Source: a bacterium UBP2_UBA5202
GTDB taxonomy: Bacteria > Edwardsbacteria > AC1 > EtOH8
Assembly: GCA_002412795.1 (NCBI GenBank)
Contig: DHVS01000035.1
Span: 57,605-121,604, forward strand
Direction: 5' to 3'
DNA: 64,000 bases
In this document: in pieces, positions 57,706 through 64,000 of the stretch
Numbering within the stretch: position 1 is the stretch's first letter
Layout: every line of letters begins with the position of its first letter
The notes under the pieces: generated by a model
Told to the model about the DNA's origin: nothing
The model's database searches: none
Seen by the model: the letters and a program-made list of their open reading frames with translations, nothing else
Program-made: the position numbers and the translations under genes

Positions 57706-59454
57706 TTACGCTTTCTCCAGCTCCCGTTCCAGCTGCTGCAGCTGGTACATCTCAAAATACTTGCCCCTGCGGTCCAACAGCTCCTGGTGTTTTCCCTGCT
57801 CCACGATCCGGCCCTGGTCCATCACCAGGATCAGGTCGGCGTCCATGATGGCGAAGATGCGGTGGGAGATGACGATGGAGGTACGCTGCTCCAGTTCGGA
57901 CCTGAGGCTGTCCAGTATCCTGCGCTCGGTGTCGGCATCCACCGCCGACAGGGCGTCGTCCAATATCAGGATGGGCTTGTCCAGCAGCAGGGCCCGGGCC
58001 AGGGCCAGCCGCTGTTTTTGCCCGCCGGACAAAGTGACCCCCCGCTCGCCGATCACGGTCCGATAGCCTTTAGGCAGCCCCAGGATCTCCGGGTGCAACG
58101 CGGCCAGGCCGGCCACCCGCTCCAACTCCCCCTGTTCCGGCAGGGGCCAGCGCCCAAAGGAGATGTTTTCGGCGATGCTGTCGGAGAACAGGAAACTGTC
58201 CTGGGGCACAAAGGCGAACTGCTCGCGCAGGGAGTCCAAAGTATAACCGGTGATCTCCCGGCCGTCCAAAATTATCTGCCCCTGCCGGTAATCATACAGC
58301 CGCATCAGCAGATGCGCCAGAGTGCTTTTGCCCGAGCCGATGGTACCGGTGATGCCCAGCATTTTCCGGCCCTTAAGCTCAAAGCTGACATCCTGGAGGG
58401 CCGGCCGGGACTGGTCCTGGTGGTAATAGGTCAGGCCCTCAACCTTAAGACTCCCCAAGGCTTTGTCCAGTTTTACCGCGCCGGGCAGATCCCGGATCTG
58501 GGGCCGGGTCTCGAATATCCGGTTGAGACGCCCCTGCGAGGCTGCTCCCCGCTGAAAAATGTCGATGGCCCGTCCGATGGCGATCATGGGCCAGATCAAT
58601 ATCCCCAGATAAGCCATAAAGGCCACGAAGTCGCCCAGGGAGATGCGGCCGGAGACGGCCAGCCGCCCGCCCCACCACAGGGCGATTCCCTGGGAGAACG
58701 AGGCCACCAGGGTGATCAGGGGAAAGAAGGCGCCCCAGACCCAGACCAGCTTCATGTTCTTGTCCAGGTAATCCTGGCTGGCGCCGTCGAACCGGACATT
58801 CTCCGAATGTTCCTGGACGAACAGCTTGACCACCTTGATCCCCGAGATGTTCTCCCGCACCGTCTCGGTCAGTTCGGAAAATGATCTTTGGACCACCTCG
58901 AACCGGCGGCGGATGACCCGTCCGAACAGGGCCACGATCAGGCTCAGAAAGGGCAGGGGGATCAGGGCATACAGGGCCAGCCGTGGCGAAAGGCTGAACA
59001 TCAGGAACAGGGAGGCCAGGCCCAGCACCAAAATGTCGGTCAGGATCACCGAGCCGAAGCCCAGGGCCATCCGCACCGCGTTGATGTCGTTGGTGGCGTG
59101 GGCCATCAGGTCGCCGGTCTTGGTGGAGTCGAAATAGACGAAATCCAAAGTGCAGAGGTGGGAGAAGAACTGGTCCCGCAGATGCCGCTCCACTTTCCGG
59201 GCGGTGCCGATCAGGAAGTAACGCCAGAAAAAGCGTCCCAGGCCGATGGCCAGCGCCAGGGCCAGGACCCACAGGCCATAGCCGGCCAGCCGGGCAGGCA
59301 AGGCTGCTCCGGCCGCCAGGTCGTCCACCGCTTTTTTGATGTACAGCGGAATGGCCAGCTGCAGCAGGTCCACCGCTATCAGGCTGATGAACCCGGCCAG
59401 CAGGGCCCATTTGTAGCGGGCCAGATAGTTTTTTAGCTTAAAGAGTTCTTTCAT
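57706..59454 (-). CDS. ABC exporter half-transporter (partner A)
   Basis: A 582-residue six-helix plus ABC-ATPase protein (Walker A G-T-I-G-S-G-K-S-T, signature L-S-G-G-Q). Walker B reads L-I-L-D-D-A-L-S, so the catalytic Glu is replaced by Asp, the mark of the degenerate site in heterodimeric exporters; the partner at 54698 supplies the complementary altered signature. The start at 59454 (M-K-E-L-F-K-L) is preferred to an upstream frame extension of 25 residues. Same strand as crcB and DUF190, which lie between the two halves. Confidence 0.92.
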   Translation of the reverse strand: MKELFKLKNYLARYKWALLAGFISLIAVDLLQLAIPLYIKKAVDDLAAGAALPARLAGYGLWVLALALAIGLGRFFWRYFLIGTARKVERHLRDQFFSHLCTLDFVYFDSTKTGDLMAHATNDINAVRMALGFGSVILTDILVLGLASLFLMFSLSPRLALYALIPLPFLSLIVALFGRVIRRRFEVVQRSFSELTETVRENISGIKVVKLFVQEHSENVRFDGASQDYLDKNMKLVWVWGAFFPLITLVASFSQGIALWWGGRLAVSGRISLGDFVAFMAYLGILIWPMIAIGRAIDIFQRGAASQGRLNRIFETRPQIRDLPGAVKLDKALGSLKVEGLTYYHQDQSRPALQDVSFELKGRKMLGITGTIGSGKSTLAHLLMRLYDYRQGQIILDGREITGYTLDSLREQFAFVPQDSFLFSDSIAENISFGRWPLPEQGELERVAGLAALHPEILGLPKGYRTVIGERGVTLSGGQKQRLALARALLLDKPILILDDALSAVDADTERRILDSLRSELEQRTSIVISHRIFAIMDADLILVMDQGRIVEQGKHQELLDRRGKYFEMYQLQQLERELEKA

Positions 59455-59542
59455 ATCCAAGAATTCATTGATACGGTAACCAGAACGTCCGGGGCAAAAA
59501 GTAAGCGGCCGGCGGGCAGCTGGGGGCACTTAAATCAGCGTA

Positions 59543-62149
59543 CTATGCACGCCGCCTTTTCACCATTTTCTCTATCTCCACGGCAAAGAATACCACAGAG
59601 GACAAGGCCAAGGTCAATAACAGTTCGTTCAGTGTAAGTGGTTCTGTTTTGAATATCGGGTTTAACGCAGGCACATAGATGGTGGCCATTTGGAGGGCAA
59701 AGGTCAGGAGAAAAGCGCCAACCAGCGGCTTGTTGGAGAAAAAGCCTTGGATGAAAATCGATTCCCGCTCAGACCGGATGGCCAGGACATGCCCCATTTG
59801 GCTCAGGCACAATACCGTAAAAACCATGGTCTGCCAGTGGGCGTGTCCCGTCTTGAGGGTCCAGGCCTGGGTGAACAACGCAGCGGCGCCCATCAAAAGC
59901 CCGACCCAGACGATATGAACTCCGAGGCCGTTGGCAAAGATGCTTTCCTTGGGATGGCGGGGCGGCCTTTCCATCACCCCTTTCTCCGCCGGCTCGGCCG
60001 CCAGGGCCAGGCCCGGCAGGCCGTCGGTGACCAGGTTTATCCACAGGATATGGATGGGAAGCAGGGGGATGGGAAGGCCTAAAAAAGGCGCCAGGAATAT
60101 TGTCCAGATCTCGCCCGAATTACTGGTCATGGTGTACTTGATGAATTTGCGGATGTTGTCGAATATCCGGCGGCCCTCCCTGACGGCCTTGACTATGGTG
60201 GCGAAGTTATCGTCCAAAAGCACCATATGGGATGCTTCTTTGGAAACGTCAGTTCCGGTGATGCCCATGGCCACTCCGATGTCGGCCCGCTTGAGGGAGG
60301 GGGCATCGTTGACTCCGTCGCCCGTCATGGCCACGAACTGGCCCTTGTCCTGGAGGGCCTTGACGATCTTGAGCTTCTGGTCAGGCGCCACCCGGGCGTA
60401 TACCTGGATGTGTTCGACCCGTTGCTCAAACTCGGCCAGGGTTAACAGGTCGAGTTCCCTGCCGGTGATTACCGAGAGGGAGTCCTGTCCGAGGATGCCC
60501 AGCCTTTTAGCTATGGTTGTGGCCGTAAGAGGGTGGTCGCCGGTGATCATCACCGGCTTGATCCCGGCGGTCTGGCACAACCGCACGGCCTCCTTGGCCT
60601 CTTCCCGGGGGGGATCCATCATGCCCACCAGTCCCAAAAGGGTAAGGCCGGTTTCAACCTTTTCCGGGGTCATGTCTTCGGGCAGGGCGTCCCAGGTTCT
60701 CATGGCGATCCCGAGCACCCGGAGCCCGGCAGATGACATCCTTTCGTTGGCCCGGTGGAATTCCCCGGGGTCAATGGCCTTCAACCCGCCGTCGGCGGAT
60801 ATGTCAGCCGCCTTGCCCAGCAGAACATCTATGGCCCCCTTGGTAAAGGAGACGAATTTTCCGTCCCAGCCCCGGTGGAAGGTGGTCATGCATTTTCTGT
60901 CGGAATCAAAGGGGATTTCGGCCATTCTCGGATGGCTTTGCTCAAGGTCCTTTTTGTTAAAACCCTTGCTTTTGGCCAAGGCATACAAAGCTATTTCCGT
61001 AGGATCGCCGATGGCCCCGCCGGAAGCGCCTTCCTCCGCGTCATTGCTCACCGCCAGCGCGGTGAAAAGGGCATCGTTCTTTTCCGGCCGCAGGTCCGCC
61101 GCCGCCAGGTTGTTTCCGTTGATGTAGGCTTCCTCCACGGTCATTTTATTAAGGGTCAAGGTGCCGGTTTTATCGGAACAGATGTAAGTGACGGAGCCCA
61201 GCGTTTCGACGGCCGGGAGTTTTCTTATCAAGGCGTGCTGACGGACCATCTTCGATGCCCCCAGGGCCAGAGAAATGGTGATCACCGCGGGCAGGGCCTC
61301 CGGAATCGCGGCCACGGCCAGGGATATTGCAGTAAGGAGCATCAGCAGGGGCTCCTCCCCCCTCAAGATGCCGACCCCAAAGACAATGGAGCAGATGGCC
61401 AGCACCGCCAGGGCCAGTTTCTGGCCGAAGGATGCAAGCCGTTTCTGGAGCGGCGTCTTTACCTCGTCTTCCTCCTGCAGCATGGCGGCGATCTTTCCCA
61501 GCTCGGTCGCCATTCCGGTTACCGTTACAATCCCCCTGCCCCGCCCATAGCTGACGATAGTGCCCTTGTAGGCCATGTTTTTCCGGTCGCCAATGGAGAG
61601 GTGCTCGTCGTGCAGTGGATGGGCGTGCTTTTCAACCGGCAGTGACTCTCCGGTCAGAGCGGCTTCCTCTACCTTCAGCTGGATGGCTTCAATGAACCGC
61701 AGGTCGGCGGGCACGATCTTTCCCGCCTCCAGAATGACCAGGTCGCCGGGGACAAGCTGGGAGGCCGGGATGACGACGGGCTCCCCCCCCCGCACCACCA
61801 AGGCAGACTGGGCGGCCATTTTCCGGAGCAAAGCCATGGCCTTTTCGGCCCGGTATTCCTGAACAAAGCCGATGACAGCGTTCAGCACCACAATCACAAT
61901 GATGGCAATCGTGTCTGAGGCCTCGCCGATAATGCCCGATATGAAGGCGGCGGCAATCAGGATGAGGATCATGGTGTCCCGGAACTGATCCAGGAACATC
62001 ATCAACAAGGTCTTTTTCTTTTTCTCTGTCAGCTGGTTGGGGCCGTAACGGTCCAGACGGGAGCCGGCTTCGGCCGGTGAAAGGCCGCCCAGTATGTCGG
62101 TCTTCAGCTCAGCCAGGGTTTCAGTCACGGTTTTATTGTGAAACAGCAT
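59543..62149 (-). CDS. P-type Ca2+-transporting ATPase (P2A type)
   Basis: An 868-residue cation pump: N-terminal cytoplasmic cation_ATPase_N domain, P-A-D and T-G-E-S actuator motifs, phosphorylation site D-K-T-G-T-L-T, hinge G-D-G-V-N-D-A, and about ten helices. Helix M4 has P-E-A-L-P and M6 N-L-V-T-D-G, the acidic/Asn set of Ca2+ (SERCA/PMR1-like) pumps. It likely exports Ca2+ or Mn2+. The start at 62149 has TAGGAGTG 4 nt upstream; a TTG five codons earlier is less likely. Confidence 0.93.
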   Translation of the reverse strand: MLFHNKTVTETLAELKTDILGGLSPAEAGSRLDRYGPNQLTEKKKKTLLMMFLDQFRDTMILILIAAAFISGIIGEASDTIAIIVIVVLNAVIGFVQEYRAEKAMALLRKMAAQSALVVRGGEPVVIPASQLVPGDLVILEAGKIVPADLRFIEAIQLKVEEAALTGESLPVEKHAHPLHDEHLSIGDRKNMAYKGTIVSYGRGRGIVTVTGMATELGKIAAMLQEEDEVKTPLQKRLASFGQKLALAVLAICSIVFGVGILRGEEPLLMLLTAISLAVAAIPEALPAVITISLALGASKMVRQHALIRKLPAVETLGSVTYICSDKTGTLTLNKMTVEEAYINGNNLAAADLRPEKNDALFTALAVSNDAEEGASGGAIGDPTEIALYALAKSKGFNKKDLEQSHPRMAEIPFDSDRKCMTTFHRGWDGKFVSFTKGAIDVLLGKAADISADGGLKAIDPGEFHRANERMSSAGLRVLGIAMRTWDALPEDMTPEKVETGLTLLGLVGMMDPPREEAKEAVRLCQTAGIKPVMITGDHPLTATTIAKRLGILGQDSLSVITGRELDLLTLAEFEQRVEHIQVYARVAPDQKLKIVKALQDKGQFVAMTGDGVNDAPSLKRADIGVAMGITGTDVSKEASHMVLLDDNFATIVKAVREGRRIFDNIRKFIKYTMTSNSGEIWTIFLAPFLGLPIPLLPIHILWINLVTDGLPGLALAAEPAEKGVMERPPRHPKESIFANGLGVHIVWVGLLMGAAALFTQAWTLKTGHAHWQTMVFTVLCLSQMGHVLAIRSERESIFIQGFFSNKPLVGAFLLTFALQMATIYVPALNPIFKTEPLTLNELLLTLALSSVVFFAVEIEKMVKRRRA

Positions 62150-62339
62150 GTTCACTCCTAACAAGTTTTTTGAGGCGGCAAAGGCCTCTTCGGTTTTTAC
62201 CCCATGGTCTTAATGTAAACTTCACGGTTTCGGCCGTAAAACGCCAAACTTTAATTATATCACCCGGGCCGCAGATAAGTCAATAAAATCCGAGCCTGGC
62301 AACCGGCCAAGAAATATGTTGATAAGCCCCCATTTTTTA

Positions 62340-62368
62340 TTGATAATAATAAGAATAATTGCTATACT
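62340..62368 (+). promoter_or_regulatory. Leaderless-type promoter of lpxB
   Basis: TTGATA (62340-62345), 17 bp, TATACT (62363-62368). The lpxB ATG at 62377 lies 8 nt beyond the -10 box and lacks a Shine-Dalgarno sequence. Confidence 0.7.
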
Positions 62369-62376
62369 ATCAAACT

Positions 62377-63510
62377 ATGTCCAAGCTGATGATCATAGCC
62401 GGAGAAACCTCCGGAGACCTCCACGGCGGCCAGCTGGTAAAGGAGCTGAAGGCGCTGGATCCCGGCCTGGAAATATTCGGGATCGGCGGCGACCGGATGC
62501 AGGCCGGTGGGATGGAGCTTTTTTACCATGTAAGAGAGCTTTCCTTCATGGGCATCGTCGAAGTGCTGGGGCACCTGCCGTTCATCCGTTCGGTGATGAA
62601 AAAACTGGAGGGAGAGCTTTATGCCCGGAAACCGGACGCGGTGGTGCTGATTGACTATCCCGGGTTCAACCTGCGGTTCGCCCGGAAGGTCAAAAAAGCC
62701 GGGATCCCGGTGGTCTATTTCATCTCGCCCAAGGTTTGGGCCTGGGGCCGGGGCCGGGTGCGCAAGATCCGCAAATTCGTGGACAAGATGCTCTGCATCC
62801 TGCCCTTTGAAGAGGAGTTTTACCGGGGCCGCCGGGTCAACGCCCGGTACGTGGGCAATCCGCTGATGGATGCGGTAAATCCCGGGCAAAACAGGGAGCA
62901 GTTCCATAAAAACAACGGGATGGATCCGAAACGCCCCTTGTTGGGCCTGCTGCCGGGCAGCCGCAAACAGGAGATCGAGATGATCCTGCCGGTGATGCTG
63001 CAGACGGCAGTGATGCTCAAGGAAAAGGATCCCGGCCTGCAGTTCGCCCTGGGTCTGGCTCCGGGCATGGACCGGGAACGGATCGAGGACATGATCGCTG
63101 TCTCCGGCCTGAAAGTGGCGCTGGTCGAAGGTTCGGTTTACGACCTGATGGCCCATTCCCGCCTTTTGCTGGCGGCCTCGGGCACCGCCACTTTGGAGGC
63201 CGGGATCAGCGGCACGCCGATGATCATCATTTACAAGACCTCGCCCCTGACCTACTTCATCGGGCGGAGGCTGATCAAGGTCCCGGACATCGGTCTGGTG
63301 AACCTGGTGGCCGGAAAGAGGGTGGTGCCGGAGTTCCTGCAGGGCGAGGCCCGGCCCGGGGCGATCTTCCTGATGGCCCAGGTGCTGCTGGCCGAGGGCC
63401 GTCCCCGGCAGATGGTGATGGCGGAGCTGGCCAAGATCCGGGATATACTGGGCGAGCCGGGAGCAGCCAGGAGGGCGGCGGGGGAAATTTACGACAGTTT
63501 GAAACGTTAG
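62377..63510 (+). CDS. lpxB: Lipid A disaccharide synthase LpxB
   Basis: A 377-residue GT-B glycosyltransferase that joins lipid X and UDP-diacyl-glucosamine in lipid A synthesis at the inner membrane face. Signatures: M-I-I-A-G-E-T-S-G-D-L-H-G, I-D-Y-P-G-F-N-L-R, Y-F-I-S-P-K-V-W-A-W and L-L-P-G-S-R-K-Q-E-I. A second ATG six codons earlier overlaps the -10 box, so 62377 is the likely start. The presence of lpxB implies LPS; the other raetz-pathway genes are outside the window. Confidence 0.96.
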   Translation: MSKLMIIAGETSGDLHGGQLVKELKALDPGLEIFGIGGDRMQAGGMELFYHVRELSFMGIVEVLGHLPFIRSVMKKLEGELYARKPDAVVLIDYPGFNLRFARKVKKAGIPVVYFISPKVWAWGRGRVRKIRKFVDKMLCILPFEEEFYRGRRVNARYVGNPLMDAVNPGQNREQFHKNNGMDPKRPLLGLLPGSRKQEIEMILPVMLQTAVMLKEKDPGLQFALGLAPGMDRERIEDMIAVSGLKVALVEGSVYDLMAHSRLLLAASGTATLEAGISGTPMIIIYKTSPLTYFIGRRLIKVPDIGLVNLVAGKRVVPEFLQGEARPGAIFLMAQVLLAEGRPRQMVMAELAKIRDILGEPGAARRAAGEIYDSLKR

Positions 63511-63533
63511 AAATGTTTGAAATCGTTCGAAAT
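63497..63533 (+). repeat. Short tandem repeat of GTTTGAAAT-like 9-mers
   Basis: GTTTGAAAC, GTTAGAAAT, GTTTGAAAT, then C and GTTCGAAAT, starting inside the last lpxB codons (the TAG stop is in unit 2). A TATAAT follows at 63537, so it may also contribute to the promoter of the next gene. Confidence 0.7.
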
Positions 63534-63551
63534 GGTTATAATAAAATGTAG

Positions 63552-63571
63552 GGGCGAAAGGCCTTTCGCCC
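63552..63571. repeat. 20-bp perfect palindrome
   Basis: GGGCGAAAGG / CCTTTCGCCC with no loop, in the leader region of the next gene. Similar palindromes are common intergenic repeats; a regulatory hairpin is also possible. Confidence 0.6.
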
Positions 63572-63591
63572 AGCAAGAAAAAGAAAAGCAA

Positions 63592-63972
63592 ATGAAAAAG
63601 ACATTATTCCTGATTGCCGCGCTATCGTTGACCGCAAGCCTATATTCGCAAGAGATCCCCAAAGGCATGAAAGAAAACCCGAGGATTAAAAGGCCTTTGG
63701 GTTTAAGTATCAATTTGGGCGGCCCAACGTTCATTGCTTCAGCTTCGGTTGATTATTTTATTTTGCCCGCACTGAATATTGAGGCTGGTGGTGGTATCTG
63801 GGGTTATTATGTTGGACCCAAATACCACTTTAAAGGCAATGCAAGAAAAAATATAACTTTATACACCGGTATTTTACTCACTGTATTCCCACCACTACCC
63901 TTGCTAGAAATGCCTTCTGGCGGCAATATGGGATGGCATTTCGATCAACCCCAAACGCAATATTTTAGTTAA
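63592..63972 (+). CDS. Short outer-membrane barrel-like protein, possibly truncated
   Basis: A 126-residue protein with a signal peptide (M-K-K-T-L-F-L-I-A-A-L-S-L-T-A-S-L-Y-S) and strands such as L-G-L-S-I-N-L-G-G-P-T-F-I-A-S-A-S-V-D-Y and G-G-G-I-W-G-Y-Y-V-G-P-K-Y. It lacks an aromatic barrel terminus and ends abruptly F-D-Q-P-Q-T-Q-Y-F-S, so a frameshift near the end of a longer barrel gene is likely. The window ends 28 bases later. Confidence 0.6.
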   Translation: MKKTLFLIAALSLTASLYSQEIPKGMKENPRIKRPLGLSINLGGPTFIASASVDYFILPALNIEAGGGIWGYYVGPKYHFKGNARKNITLYTGILLTVFPPLPLLEMPSGGNMGWHFDQPQTQYFS

Positions 63973-64000
63973 ATGCTGAACTTTGGCAAAATCAATAAAA

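Noticed and set aside
57682..58884. Open frame of 400 codons opposite the ABC gene
   Set aside because: Gln/Gly-rich antisense shadow of conserved ABC motifs.
59931..61127. Open frame of 398 codons on the plus strand opposite the Ca2+ ATPase
   Set aside because: Antisense to conserved P-type ATPase motifs; composition is Ser/Arg-rich with no domain.
1..64000. tRNA or rRNA genes
   Set aside because: No T-loop (GGTTCGAATCC-like) context with matching acceptor arms and no rRNA-like segment was seen in intergenic regions; a covariance search would be decisive.

Overview
The window looks like the replication-origin neighbourhood of a Gram-negative, moderately GC-rich bacterium (roughly mid-to-high 50s % by eye). 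An outer membrane is implied by lpxB, a TonB-dependent receptor, an OmpA-type protein and several signal-peptide beta-barrel proteins. A large secreted protein ends in a FlgD-like/type-IX-like C-terminal module (Asn-Pro-Phe, then W-D-G-R-D, then S-S-G-I-Y-I-Y-R-L). This combination suggests a poorly studied lineage near the FCB group (a candidate phylum such as Edwardsbacteria, TA06 or WOR-3). That placement is inference; no rRNA or tRNA gene was seen.

Layout. 0-9.5 kb, minus strand: a 42-bp tandem repeat array, an M16 peptidase, a Nudix hydrolase, a BrnT-type toxin-antitoxin pair beside a partly duplicated M42 peptidase end, an EFR1-type flavodoxin/ferredoxin, an acyl-AMP ligase/ACP/acyltransferase fusion, an adenosine-specific kinase and parB. 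9.5-14 kb: a rearranged island with a 5'-truncated IS630 transposase, a very GC-rich cyclase/ATPase/TPR protein and a broken second copy of the parB 5' region. 14-19.2 kb: a V4R/TIGR02265-like protein, a LEA-like lipoprotein, PPK2, parA, a small beta-barrel, a HAD phosphatase and rsmG. 19.2-22.4 kb: oriC with a string of DnaA-box-like 9-mers, dnaA, a second DnaA-box pair, and dnaN. 22.4-30.7 kb: a Dabb protein, two EamA transporters, an orphan cheC, a radical SAM protein, the large secreted protein and an rluB-type pseudouridine synthase. 30.7-38 kb: ilvE, two consensus parS sites, a barrel protein, a small Lys/Gln-rich secreted protein, mnmG and an OmpA-FecR-barrel fusion. 38-46.6 kb: a tightly packed minus-strand cluster (TonB receptor, Kelch lipoprotein, MA-type peptidase, barrel protein, rluE-type synthase, metallophosphoesterase). 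47-49.6 kb: a third EamA transporter and an intact IS110-family (IS1111-type) element. 49.6-64 kb: ligA, guanine deaminase, a lipoprotein, a class II aldolase, a heterodimeric ABC exporter pair split by a fluoride-export module (crcB plus DUF190), a Ca2+-type P-ATPase, lpxB and a short, possibly truncated barrel protein.

How it works together. dnaA, dnaN, parA, parB, rsmG, mnmG and parS form the replication/segregation core, but parA and parB are separated by about 6.7 kb and parS lies about 12 kb from dnaA. Sigma70-like promoters are easy to read (TTGACA-like, 17 bp, TATAAT-like). At five genes the -10 box ends only 6-9 nt before the start codon, implying leaderless mRNAs, while most envelope genes have a leader and a Shine-Dalgarno sequence. 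Strong hairpin terminators separate most transcription units. The most interesting items are the IS1111-type element with 13-bp subterminal inverted repeats and a candidate guide (bridge/seeker) RNA region, the rearranged parA-parB locus, the parS sites flanking the ilvE promoter side, the leaderless promoter class, and the toxin-antitoxin module beside a duplicated gene end.
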